Positions 1 to 7,321 of a stretch of DNA of 13,623 nucleotides are shown here, one piece after another. The translations under genes were made by a program, and so were the position numbers. Each line of letters opens with the position of its first letter. Within the stretch, counting starts at the first letter, position 1. The notes beneath the pieces were generated by a model. It saw nothing but the letters and a program-made list of their open reading frames with translations, was not told the DNA's origin and did no database searches. This DNA is from Actinomycetes bacterium (GTDB taxonomy: Bacteria; Actinomycetota; Acidimicrobiia; Acidimicrobiales; RAAP-2): the NCBI GenBank assembly GCA_021777285.1, contig JAJYDR010000059.1, positions 1 to 13,623 of the forward strand. The letters run 5' to 3'.

Positions 1-675
1 CTCGGGGACCCGCAGGTCGTCAAAGGAGAGCGGGTGGGTGTCCGAGGCGCGCCAGCCGACCTTGTCGTAGGCGGGCTCGACGGTAAATCCCGGCGTGGGG
101 ACCTCGACGAGGATCGAGCTGATGGCCTTTCGCCCGTCGGCGGCGACGTCGGTCACCGCGGTGATGGTCACCAGCTTGGTCAACTCGGTGCCCGAGTTGG
201 TGATGAAGGCCTTGGACCCGTTGATGACCCACTGGCCGTCCTCGAGCCGCGCGGTCGTACGCGTGCCGCCGGCGTCACTGCCGGCGCCGGGCTCGGTCAG
301 GCCGAAGGCGCCGAGTGCCTCGCCCGAACTCAGGCGAGGCAACCAGTACTGCTTCTGGGTCTCGTTGCCGAAGCGGTACACCGGCATCGCGCCGAGCGAG
401 CACCCGGCCTCGAGAGTGATCGCGACGCTCTGGTCGATGCGGGCGAGCTCCTCGATGGCGATGCACAGCGCGAAGTAGTCGCCGCCCATTCCGCCGTACT
501 CCTCGGGGAACGGCAAGCCGAAGAGGCCCATCTCACCCATCTTGCGCACGACCTCGTAGGGGAAGGTCCCCGTCGCGTCGTGGTGACGCGCCACGGGGGC
601 GACCACGTTGGTCGCGAAGTCCCGCACGGTCTGGCGCAGGTGCTCCAGTTCCGTACTCAGTCCGTAGTCAGCCAT
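1..675 (-). CDS. Acyl-CoA dehydrogenase, C-terminus cut by window edge
   Basis: The first 225 codons read without a stop from ATG at 675 to the window edge; the family is normally about 380-400 residues, so the C-terminal helical domain with the catalytic glutamate is missing. Visible are the N-terminal helical domain (about 1-120), the flavin/substrate motif FGLTEPGAGSD (124-134) and the beta-domain motif WVINGSKAFITN (149-160), both hallmarks of FAD-dependent acyl-CoA dehydrogenases, which introduce an alpha-beta double bond into acyl-CoA and pass electrons to ETF. The start is supported by GGAGAGG a few bases upstream. It lies 30 bases downstream of the HMG-CoA lyase gene on the same strand, so the two are probably co-transcribed. 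That context favours an isovaleryl-CoA or other branched-chain enzyme, but substrate specificity cannot be read from this half. Family call is firm; the substrate is inference. Confidence 0.93.
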   Translation of the reverse strand, partial: MADYGLSTELEHLRQTVRDFATNVVAPVARHHDATGTFPYEVVRKMGEMGLFGLPFPEEYGGMGGDYFALCIAIEELARIDQSVAITLEAGCSLGAMPVYRFGNETQKQYWLPRLSSGEALGAFGLTEPGAGSDAGGTRTTARLEDGQWVINGSKAFITNSGTELTKLVTITAVTDVAADGRKAISSILVEVPTPGFTVEPAYDKVGWRASDTHPLSFDDLRVPE

Positions 676-705
676 TTCACCTCTCCATTCCGCGGGTTGG
701 TCACG

Positions 706-1665
706 TCAGCGACCGTCCTCGAGACTCGCCGCGAGCGCCGTCACGGTGCGCGACGGGCTCGGTCGCCCGAGCTGCTCGGCCATCCACAGGCTCGTGCGGC
801 ACAGCGATTCGAGGTCGACGCCGGTCTCGATGCCGAGTCCCTGCAGGTGCCACACTAGGTCCTCGGTCGCGAGGTTCCCGGTGGCCGAACCCGCGTAAGG
901 ACACCCGCCGAGTCCGCCGGCCGAGGCGTCAACGGTCGTCACGCCGTGTTGCAGCGCGCTCAGCGTGTTAGCGAGCGCCTGGCCGTAGGTGTCGTGGAAG
1001 TGGACGGCGAGCCGGTCGGGACCGATGCCCCGGCGCGCGAGCTCGTCGAGCAGTGCGACCACGTGACCCGGTGTCGCGACGCCGATGGTGTCGCCGAGGG
1101 AGACCTCGCCACAGCCCATCGCGACGAGCCGCTCGACGACGTCGGCGACGGCGGCCGGTTGGACGTCGCCCTCCCAGGGGTCACCGAAGCACATCGACAC
1201 GTAGCCGCGAACCGCGAGGTCCGCGTCGAGCGCGCGCTTGGCGACGTCGGCGAAGATCGCGAGGGACTCCTCGCGCGACCGGTTCAGGTTGCGTTGGGCG
1301 AAGGTCTCGGTGGCGCTCGCGAAGACCGCGATCTCGCGCACGCCGCTCGACAGGGCTCGGTCGAGACCGCGCTGGTTGGGTACGAGCACGGGGTAGCGAC
1401 CATCGAGCTCGCCGAGTCTGGCGAGGAGCAACTCGGCGTCGGCCAGTTGGGGGATCCACGACGGTGGTACGAAACTCGTCAGTTCCACCGCGCGCAGCCC
1501 GCTCGCGATGAGACGATGGATGAACTCGATCTTGGTCGCGACGTCAACGACAGTGGACTCGTTCTGGAGCCCGTCACGTGCGCCCACCTCGTAGATCGTG
1601 ACCCGATCAGGGAGTCCGTCGAGCGTGGCCACCGGTGGCGTCCTCATCGCTTCCGCACCCTTCAC
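706..1665 (-). CDS. mvaB: Hydroxymethylglutaryl-CoA lyase
   Basis: This 319-residue protein has the normal length and order of motifs for HMG-CoA lyase, a TIM-barrel, divalent-metal enzyme that splits HMG-CoA into acetoacetate and acetyl-CoA at the end of leucine catabolism. EVGARDGLQNE (26-36) carries the catalytic Arg30 and Asp31, VHFHDTYGQ (221-229) supplies the metal-binding His222 and His224, and GLGGCPYAGSATGN (251-264) holds the signature Cys255 loop. The start is uncertain: ATG at 1665 follows GGAG only three bases away, and a second in-frame ATG at 1647 lies nearer the first conserved block. The acyl-CoA dehydrogenase follows after 30 bases, as in leucine or isovalerate degradation operons. 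Other members of the family (for example 4-hydroxy-2-oxovalerate aldolase) are less likely because of the Cys-loop signature. Confidence 0.95.
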   Translation of the reverse strand: MKGAEAMRTPPVATLDGLPDRVTIYEVGARDGLQNESTVVDVATKIEFIHRLIASGLRAVELTSFVPPSWIPQLADAELLLARLGELDGRYPVLVPNQRGLDRALSSGVREIAVFASATETFAQRNLNRSREESLAIFADVAKRALDADLAVRGYVSMCFGDPWEGDVQPAAVADVVERLVAMGCGEVSLGDTIGVATPGHVVALLDELARRGIGPDRLAVHFHDTYGQALANTLSALQHGVTTVDASAGGLGGCPYAGSATGNLATEDLVWHLQGLGIETGVDLESLCRTSLWMAEQLGRPSPSRTVTALAASLEDGR

Positions 1666-1780
1666 TCCGCGGTGGCCCGGTCCACCAGGTATTGGTCTAC
1701 ACCAGCGCGGCCATCCGTTCCTCGCTCGCGCTCCTATGGGACGCCTCCGGTGCCGCCTCGGTTGTCACCACCCCACCGTT

Positions 1781-1786
1781 TAGGCT
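1781..1786 (+). promoter_or_regulatory. Putative -10 box for a leaderless mRNA
   Basis: TAGGCT fits the actinobacterial TANNNT pattern and ends eight bases before the ATG at 1795. No Shine-Dalgarno sequence precedes that ATG, so transcription could begin on or next to the start codon. No convincing -35 box is at 17-18 bases; TTGTCA at 1762-1767 is closer than usual. This is inference from spacing only. Confidence 0.35.
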
Positions 1787-1794
1787 TTCTCACT

Positions 1795-4179
1795 ATGGCA
1801 ATCCGTCGAATCGCGCAGTTCGTCACGTCGCTCGTTCTCCTGACCAGTCTCGCGGGCACCGCGACGACCGTGGCCGGCGCCTCGAGCACCGCGGTCCCCG
1901 CGGCCTCGGTTGGTTACGACATCAGCTTTCCCCAGTGCGGCGGGAACCTGCCCACCGGGATCGGCTTCGGCGTGGTCGGGGTGAACGACGGTCGACCACT
2001 CACGATCAACCCCTGCCTCTCGACCGAGATTCAGTGGGCGGCGTCGGGGCTCGGCACGACGCCACAGTTCTACGTGAACACCGCCAACCCGGGACCCTCC
2101 AACAACCCCGCCTGGCCGACGACCCAGACCTTCCCGCAGGTCTGCACCGGCGCCGACTCAGTCGGCTGCTCCTACGACTACGGGTGGAACGCGGGCAGCG
2201 GCTCACTCACTGCGGTGATCGCCGCTGAGACGAAGCTCGGCGCCACCTCTCCGGGTACCGCGGCAACCACGGCGCCCTGGTGGCTCGACGTCGAGACCGG
2301 CAACTCTTGGCAGAGCATGTACACCGGCGCCGCGCCCACCGCGGCCCAGTTCGCCAACGACCAGGCGATGATCCAAGGTGAGCTCGACTTTCTGACCGGT
2401 CGTGGGATCCACACGGTGGGCATCTACTCCACCTCGTATCAGTGGGGCGAGATCGCCGGCCCGACCGGCAAGACCTTCGCCGGCTACGACGCGTGGCTAC
2501 CGGGTTACGCGTCGCTCGCCGACGCGCAGGTGGCCTGCTCGTACCCCGCCTTTACCGGCGGGCGTACCGCGATGATCCAGTACTCGTCCAACGAGCTTGA
2601 CGGCGACTACGTCTGTCCACTCATCGCGGCGCCGGGCGTGGCGTCGGTGACGGTGGCGTCTTCGGCGACCTTCACCGACCAGCTCACGGTCGCCGGTGAG
2701 TCGGCACCGGTCGCCTACACCCAGACGAGCGGCGCGCCGTCGCTCGTCGTCTCACCGAGTGGACTCGTCTCGACGAGCGGGCAGCTCGTGCGCGGGACCT
2801 ACACCGCGACGGGCACGATGAGCACCAACGGCATCACCGGCACCTTCAGCTTCACCCTGAGCGTCGGCGAACTCACGCAGGTGGCGCCGACGACCAACGC
2901 CACCTCGGTGGTGGCCTCGGCGACCTTCACCGACCAGCTGAGCGTCACCGCGGTCGGTGGCGCGGTCACCTACGCCCAGACCTCTGGCAGCCCCTCGCTC
3001 GTCGTCTCGCCAACCGGACTCGTCTCGACGAGTGGACAGCTCACGCGCGGCACCTACGTGGCGCGCGGCACGACGAGTGACCCGAGCGGTGACGGCGGGA
3101 CGTTCTTTTATCGGTTGACGGTCGGGACCCTCACGTCGAACCCGCCCGTGCGCGCGAGCGTGACCACGTTCGCGGCGACCTCCTTCACCGACCAGCTGAG
3201 CGTGACCGGCGCGACGGGGTCGGTTACCTTCACCCAGACGACCGGCTCACCCTCGCTCGTCGTCTCACCGACGGGCCTACTCAGCACGATCGGGAATCTC
3301 GCCGTCGGCTCCTACGTGGCGCGCGGCACGACGAGTGACTTTAGCGGTGACGGCGGGACGTTCTTCTTCAACCTGCTCGTCACCCCCGTCGGCACGCTCA
3401 CCCAGGCGTCGCCGACCAGCGCGACGGTGACCAGCGCGGTGGTTGGAACCTTCAGTGACCAGTTGAACGTGACCGGCGCGACCGGTGCGGTCACCTACGC
3501 CCAGACGAGTGCGTCACCGGGTCTCGCGGTCTCGAACACGGGACTCGTCACACCGACGAGTGCGCTCGCGGTGGGGACCTACAGCGTCGCGGGCACGACC
3601 ATCGACGCCGAGGGCGACGTCGGCACGTTCAGTTTCACGCTCACGGTCGCCGCGCCGGCGACGATCGCCCAGGCCGCCCCGACGGCGGCCTCGGTAAACA
3701 CGCTCGCCTCCAACGTCTACACCGACCAGTTGGCCGTCACCGGCGCCAACGGGCGGGTCACCTTCACCCAGAGCTCGGGTGCACCGACGATTGTCGTCTC
3801 CTCGAGCGGGGCGGTGTCGACGAGCGGACCGCTCACGCCCGGTACCTACACGGCCGCGGGCACCACGGCCGACGCGGCGGGCGACGCGGGGACCTTCACG
3901 TACGCCTTGACCGTCACGCCGCCGCCCACGATGGCGACGCGGGTCGTCGGCCACGCCGTGGCGGGGCACACGGTCACCCTCCAGATCCTCGGGCTCAGCC
4001 TCGTCGGCCGGCCGACGGTGCGCAGTCACGCTGGCACGACGGCGTTCGTGACCCGTGACACGGGCACGGCGCTGACGGTGCGGGTCACCGTGGCGCCGAG
4101 GAGTCGCAACGGGATCTTCGTCTTCACGATCACCTTCGCGAACGGCGCCGTCTCGCGAGTGCGCTACGTGCAGCGCTAA
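1795..4179 (+). CDS. Secreted GH25-like (lysozyme-fold) protein with five Ig-like repeats
   Basis: The protein has 794 residues. I place the start at ATG 1795 because everything upstream in frame is antisense to the HMG-CoA lyase gene and because a signal peptide begins here (basic MAIRR, hydrophobic core to about 25, Ala-rich cleavage region near 30-36). Residues about 38-277 resemble a GH25 muramidase-type barrel: YDIS at the start (Asp42), a WWLDVE strand (Asp165, Glu167, the D-x-E catalytic pattern), and a late IQYSSN strand (261-266) followed by an Asp-rich turn. It has six cysteines (48, 74, 117, 125, 248, 274), suggesting disulfides outside the cell. Residues 284-709 are five repeats, and 710-794 form a beta-rich tail without an LPXTG motif or membrane anchor. 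It probably acts on or binds the cell wall or another polysaccharide. Activity and exact family (GH25 versus a GH25-like domain of unknown function) are uncertain. The gene is divergent from mvaB, and its stop overlaps that of the convergent GH1 gene. Confidence 0.85.
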   Translation: MAIRRIAQFVTSLVLLTSLAGTATTVAGASSTAVPAASVGYDISFPQCGGNLPTGIGFGVVGVNDGRPLTINPCLSTEIQWAASGLGTTPQFYVNTANPGPSNNPAWPTTQTFPQVCTGADSVGCSYDYGWNAGSGSLTAVIAAETKLGATSPGTAATTAPWWLDVETGNSWQSMYTGAAPTAAQFANDQAMIQGELDFLTGRGIHTVGIYSTSYQWGEIAGPTGKTFAGYDAWLPGYASLADAQVACSYPAFTGGRTAMIQYSSNELDGDYVCPLIAAPGVASVTVASSATFTDQLTVAGESAPVAYTQTSGAPSLVVSPSGLVSTSGQLVRGTYTATGTMSTNGITGTFSFTLSVGELTQVAPTTNATSVVASATFTDQLSVTAVGGAVTYAQTSGSPSLVVSPTGLVSTSGQLTRGTYVARGTTSDPSGDGGTFFYRLTVGTLTSNPPVRASVTTFAATSFTDQLSVTGATGSVTFTQTTGSPSLVVSPTGLLSTIGNLAVGSYVARGTTSDFSGDGGTFFFNLLVTPVGTLTQASPTSATVTSAVVGTFSDQLNVTGATGAVTYAQTSASPGLAVSNTGLVTPTSALAVGTYSVAGTTIDAEGDVGTFSFTLTVAAPATIAQAAPTAASVNTLASNVYTDQLAVTGANGRVTFTQSSGAPTIVVSSSGAVSTSGPLTPGTYTAAGTTADAAGDAGTFTYALTVTPPPTMATRVVGHAVAGHTVTLQILGLSLVGRPTVRSHAGTTAFVTRDTGTALTVRVTVAPRSRNGIFVFTITFANGAVSRVRYVQR
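2644..3921 (+). repeat. Five tandem in-frame repeats encoding Ig-like domains
   Basis: Five units of 85-89 codons start at about 2644, 2902, 3157, 3424 and 3691. Each has the pattern TDQL-x-V (about residue 11), a VTY/F-x-QTSG strand, S-x-L-VVSP-x-GL-VST, G-T/S-Y, and a closing GTF-x-F-x-L-TV strand. Units 2 and 3 also match at DNA level: the 50-base stretches starting at 3055 and 3313 differ only in one codon (CCG versus TTT), 258 bases apart, which suggests recent duplication or gene conversion. The fold is inferred as beta-sandwich from alternating hydrophobic strands. Confidence 0.88.
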
Positions 4180-5357
4180 CGACGGTCCTCGCGGCGCTCG
4201 GCCACGGCGGCGGCGAACCACACGGCCGAGGGTTTCGTGGTGCGCGTGAAGTTCGTCCGGTCGACCGTGACGAGCCCGAACTTCGGCGCGTAGCCGAGGA
4301 CCCACTCGAAGTTGTCGAGTAGCGACCACTGGAAGTAGCCACGCACGTCGACGCCGTCGCGACGGACCTCGTCGAGGTGGGCGAGGGCCTGATCGAGGTA
4401 GCGAATCCGCTGGTCGTCGTCGTCGGTCCCGATGCCGTTCTCGGTGACGACGAGCGGCACGGGCGTGTATGCGGCCGCGCGGCGCAGCGTGTAGGCGACG
4501 CTCTCGGGCCAGAAGGGGTAACCCATAGCGGTGAGCTCGCCGTCACCACCCCAGATCAACCCGTCGGGTCCGAACCGGTGCTTGGTGTAGCACTGCACAC
4601 CGAGGAAGTCGTCCTCGGTGGTCGCGACGAGGTATCGGTCCTCCATTTGCTCGAGGTAGGCGCCGAGCGCGGCCTCGGCCCCGTCGACCGCCTCGTACTG
4701 CGCCATCGAGAGCGTCATCCCGACGGGGAAGTCGCCCGGCCCCGCGAGGAGCGCATCGCGCATCGCGTGGTGGCACTGACGCAGCGTCTCGTTGACCGCC
4801 ACGAAGCGGTCCCAGTTGGACACCTCGGGCGGGAACATCGAGGCGAGGTAGCCCATGGCGGCCACGATGTTGGGCTCGTTGATCGTGCAGGCCATCGCGA
4901 TCAGTTCACCGAACGCTGCGGCGACGGTGGTGGCGTAGGCACTCATCCAAGTGACGATGTCGGGGCTCTCGAAGCCGCCGGCGTCGGCGACCCAGAGCGG
5001 CAGCGTGAAGTGATGCAGGGTCACCACCGGCGCCAGTCCGCGCGCGACGCAGGCGACGAGCATGTTGCGGTAGTGCTCGAGCGCATCGAGATCGATGTCG
5101 CCGTGGCGTGGCTCGATGCGCGACCACTCGAGTGAGAACCGGTAGGCGTTCAGTCCGAGCGAGGCCGCGAGGTCCAGGTCCTCCTCCCAGCGGTGCCACG
5201 AGTCACAGGCGTCGCCGCACGGCTCGGCCGTGATGGACCCGGGCCGCTGTTCGAAGCGCCACCAGTCGGTGTTGGTGTTCCCGCCTTCGACCTGGTAGGC
5301 CGCGGTCGCCGTGCCCCAGAGGAAGTTGGACGGGAAACGGGCGTTGGAGCGAGGCAC
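4176..5357 (-). CDS. Beta-glucosidase, glycoside hydrolase family 1 (compact)
   Basis: Starting at GTG 5357 the protein has 393 residues; the frame continues upstream, but that part is antisense to the thioredoxin-like gene, and FPSNFLWGTATAAYQ (8-22), the usual GH1 N-terminus, sits right after this start. Family hallmarks follow in order: HHFTLPLW (115-122), the acid/base motif TINEPN with Glu161, the nucleophile motif VTENG with Glu306, and WSLLDNFEW (344-352), which forms the sugar pocket. Both catalytic glutamates are present, so an active retaining beta-glycosidase acting on beta-glucosides or related disaccharides is likely. It is shorter than the typical 440-470 residues, with trimmed loops between 170 and 300. 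No signal peptide is visible, so it should be cytoplasmic. Its stop overlaps by two bases the stop of the convergent GH25-like gene, leaving no room for a terminator between them. No sugar transporter or LacI regulator is in the window. Confidence 0.94.
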   Translation of the reverse strand: MPRSNARFPSNFLWGTATAAYQVEGGNTNTDWWRFEQRPGSITAEPCGDACDSWHRWEEDLDLAASLGLNAYRFSLEWSRIEPRHGDIDLDALEHYRNMLVACVARGLAPVVTLHHFTLPLWVADAGGFESPDIVTWMSAYATTVAAAFGELIAMACTINEPNIVAAMGYLASMFPPEVSNWDRFVAVNETLRQCHHAMRDALLAGPGDFPVGMTLSMAQYEAVDGAEAALGAYLEQMEDRYLVATTEDDFLGVQCYTKHRFGPDGLIWGGDGELTAMGYPFWPESVAYTLRRAAAYTPVPLVVTENGIGTDDDDQRIRYLDQALAHLDEVRRDGVDVRGYFQWSLLDNFEWVLGYAPKFGLVTVDRTNFTRTTKPSAVWFAAAVAERREDRR

Positions 5358-5423
5358 AATCTCGACCGTAGCGCAGCCGTGACCGGGTCGACCCGGTGGA
5401 ATACAGCGGCTCGAACGGTGTTC

Positions 5424-5882
5424 GTGAGCGTGGGGACAATCACCACCGTCAATGGTCGCGCGGACTTCCAGCGCGAGGTACTCGAATCCTCCATCCCGGT
5501 CGTCGTCGGCTTCTGGGCCGATTGGTGCGGCCCCCGCAAGGTCGTCGCCCCCGAACTCGAGCTGCTCGCCGCGGCCTATGGCGACGACATGCGAGTCGTC
5601 AAGGTCGATGTCGATACCACGAGCGACACTGCCGCCGAGTATGGGGTCATGAGTATCCCGACCATCGCCCTCGTTCGCTCCGGTGCGTGGGTGGGGGTGT
5701 GCGTCGGGACCAAGCTCGCTCGCGTCATCGAGGGCGAACTCGGTCTCACCTTGATCCGAGCGCGTAGGTCGATGCGACCCGCACGGGTGCCGTGCCGGTG
5801 CGGCGTCGATACGGCGCTCGTTGCTCCGACGGCGTCCGGTCTCCCTGACAGTTCCGACGCGATGCATTGTGAATACCACTGA
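5424..5882 (+). CDS. Thioredoxin-fold protein lacking the resolving cysteine (CGPR)
   Basis: From GTG 5424 the product has 152 residues; GTG at 5418 or 5430 are alternatives, and none has a clear Shine-Dalgarno site. Residues 1-112 follow the thioredoxin pattern: ITTVNG start, PVVVGFWADWCGPRK (25-39), VVKVDVD strand (58-64), and the cis-proline loop SIPT (Pro79). The active site normally reads Cys-Gly-Pro-Cys; here Cys35 is kept but position 38 is Arg (codon CGC, one base from TGC). Disulfide reductase activity is therefore unlikely; a monothiol, thiol-trapping or purely structural role, or early decay, are possible. About 40 residues at the C-terminus (113-152) have no thioredoxin counterpart, are Arg- and Cys-containing, and may be a stop-loss or frameshift extension. 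The gene diverges from the GH1 gene with 66 bases between starts. Confidence 0.8.
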   Translation: MSVGTITTVNGRADFQREVLESSIPVVVGFWADWCGPRKVVAPELELLAAAYGDDMRVVKVDVDTTSDTAAEYGVMSIPTIALVRSGAWVGVCVGTKLARVIEGELGLTLIRARRSMRPARVPCRCGVDTALVAPTASGLPDSSDAMHCEYH

Positions 5883-5892
5883 TTGGTAGTAT
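5874..5892 (+). promoter_or_regulatory. Promoter and possible operator of the toxin-antitoxin operon
   Basis: TAGTAT (5887-5892) is a good -10 box and ends seven bases before ATG 5900, which fits a leaderless mRNA starting at that codon. An upstream ATG at 5891 lies inside the box and so cannot be the start from this promoter. TACCA (5874-5878) and TGGTA (5884-5888) form an inverted repeat with a five-base centre, overlapping the -10 box, where a ribbon-helix-helix antitoxin could bind to repress its own operon. TTGTGA at 5867-5872 is a possible but closely spaced -35 element. Confidence 0.45.
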
Positions 5893-5899
5893 GAGTGAT

Positions 5900-6163
5900 A
5901 TGGCAAAAGAGAAGGCGACAATTACCGTCGATCGAGCGAAGTTGGCCGAGGCGAGGGCCATGTTGGGCGTGTCCTCGGCGTCAGCCGCTATCGACATCGC
6001 GCTCTCGGAGTTGCTACGTCGTCTTCGTGTACTGAGCGACGTCAAGGCGTACACCTCGACGCCCCCTACTGACGACGAGGTCGCGTTCGCTCACGTCGCT
6101 CCCGACTGGAGCGACCTCGCCGACGACACCGACTGGGATGCTGCGTGGCCACGGGTACGTTGA
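5900..6163 (+). CDS. Type II antitoxin, ribbon-helix-helix, partner of MazF-like toxin
   Basis: The 87-residue protein starts with a short strand, ATITVDRAK (residues 5-13), then two helices (14-23 and 26-43, EARAMLGVSSAS and AAIDIALSELLRR). This is the strand-helix-helix layout of ribbon-helix-helix antitoxins that dimerise on operator DNA. The C-terminal half is acidic and poorly ordered and ends in a DLADDTDWDAAW stretch (70-81), a pattern common in actinobacterial antitoxins and likely to wrap the toxin. ATG 5900 is preferred over ATG 5891 because the -10 box overlaps the latter. The toxin gene starts inside the last 19 bases, as expected for translational coupling. Role: neutralises the downstream RNase and probably represses the operon. 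VapB-like sequence type, but the partner is MazF-like. Confidence 0.85.
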   Translation: MAKEKATITVDRAKLAEARAMLGVSSASAAIDIALSELLRRLRVLSDVKAYTSTPPTDDEVAFAHVAPDWSDLADDTDWDAAWPRVR

Positions 6164-6486
6164 AGGTACCAACGGTCCGACGAGGCGAGATCTGGCTGGC
6201 TGAACTGGACAAACGGCGCCCAGTCGTGGTCCTCACTCGCGACCCTCTCGGACGTCTGTTGCACTCGGTGATCGTTGGACCGGTCACGTCGACCGTTCGT
6301 GGCTTGACCACCGAGGTTGAACTCACCGCGACCGATGGATTTTCCAAGCCGTCGGTCGTGAATCTTGACAATCTCCAACTCGTCCCTCGCGCCCGCATGG
6401 TGCGGTGTGTGGGGACGGTGACGCAGTCCACCTTGCAGGCAATCTGCGCGGCGGTGGCCGAGGCGATCGGTTGTCCGGAATCCTGA
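6145..6486 (+). CDS. MazF/PemK-family endoribonuclease toxin
   Basis: The 113-residue product has the MazF/PemK fold signature: VRRGEIWLAEL (11-21), KRRPVVVLTRD (23-33), a VGPVTST strand (44-50) followed by RGLTTEVEL (52-60), then SVVNLDNLQLVPRARM (70-85) and a C-terminal helix (94-109). Members cut mRNA at short specific sequences; the Arg residue after the first strand (Arg25 region) and the Thr-Ser near 48-50 match the usual active-site positions. The start is GTG 6145, within the antitoxin gene; TTG 6160, which overlaps the antitoxin stop, is an alternative that still keeps the first strand. No frameshift or missing core motif is visible, so the pair appears intact, in contrast with the broken genes just downstream. 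Confidence 0.92.
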   Translation: MATGTLKVPTVRRGEIWLAELDKRRPVVVLTRDPLGRLLHSVIVGPVTSTVRGLTTEVELTATDGFSKPSVVNLDNLQLVPRARMVRCVGTVTQSTLQAICAAVAEAIGCPES

Positions 6487-6721
6487 CGGGACAGAACCAA
6501 TCCTCGCCGCGACGCCTCCGGTGGCGAGCTGCGCACACTGAGCAAAACCCGGGGCCCGAGACGTGACGCGCACGAACACCACCTGGAGGAATGACTCCAC
6601 GGGAACGAGATGCCGCGCGAATCGCCGTAGCGCCAGCTGCCAGCTGCGCACAGTCGTGGCCCCCGCACGTCGCACAATCGCCCTTCGCGCGCTTGGTGCG
6701 TGGGGTCGCCCGCCGCGTTAG

Positions 6722-7042
6722 CTACCGATCGAATCCTCGAGGCGCTCTCATCGACTCGTCGAGCTCTTCGCGTGAGTGCCGCGCCGGCGCCACGGAGCCG
6801 CCGCTCGACACGAGGAACTGCACGACGTAGTCGGTGGCGAGTCACAGCCACGTGACCGCGTCGAGATGTCCCGCCGCGATGGTCGGTCCCTGGTTGACGG
6901 CCGACAGGATCGTCCCGACGACGTCCGAGACCACGAGGCCGATGCGCCGCGTGTAGCCGCGACGGATGAGCCCGAGTCCCTCGCTCATCGTCGAGTACGC
7001 GCGCACGGTGCGTCGCACGGGGAACGTCGGTGTCGACGCCAC
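6722..7042 (-). pseudogene. NrtS-like small membrane protein interrupted by TGA
   Basis: Reading from GTG 7042 (or ATG 6988) to TAG 6722-6724 gives a two-helix membrane protein resembling NrtS-type small nitrate/nitrite transporters. The first helix contains VVGTILSAVNQGPTIAAG, close to the family's VVGT-L-x-x-INQG pattern, and the second TDYVVQFLVSSGGSVA resembles the family's LTY-V-P-F-x-V-S-S segment. An in-frame TGA at 6842-6844 splits the two helices; CGA to TGA would be a single transition. The usual Pro in helix two is Gln here. Neither start has a clear ribosome binding site. The family assignment is from memory of the motif, and a sequencing error or two separate short peptides remain possible, but homology running on in the same frame beyond the stop argues for a decayed gene. 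Confidence 0.62.
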
Positions 7043-7321
7043 GGGCGAAAGGGTCTAGCGCTGGCGCATCGGGTCCTTGCTCGTCGTGTCGTCACGCGTC
7101 GTTCCGTGACGACCTGACTCGACCACGCAATCCGTTGAACCAACTAGCTATTCCATCGCGACCCGTTTCGAGGGATCGATCGGTGTTGCGTTCGTCGTCG
7201 TGTCATCAGTTGGCGACGTCACGAAATAGTGGGCACACCCGACGGGTTCATGCAGTTGCCGTCGCTTCACGGCACCACCCACGGGCGCAGATGCACCGAC
7301 TACGAACGAGATAGGGGATCT

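Noticed and set aside
34..858. Plus-strand open frame over the acyl-CoA dehydrogenase and the HMG-CoA lyase end
   Set aside because: Shadow of two well-recognised minus-strand genes; no motifs of its own.
946..1794. Long plus-strand extension upstream of the GH25-like gene
   Set aside because: It is antisense to the HMG-CoA lyase gene and to the intergenic region, and its Arg/Asp/Val-rich translation has no family features; the signal peptide begins at 1795.
5358..5921. N-terminal extension of the GH1 frame on the minus strand
   Set aside because: It is antisense to the thioredoxin-like gene, and the conserved GH1 N-terminus starts right after GTG 5357.
6503..6528. Possible terminator after the MazF-like gene (CTCGCC/GGCGAG stem)
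   Set aside because: The loop is 14 bases and no T tract follows; too weak to call.
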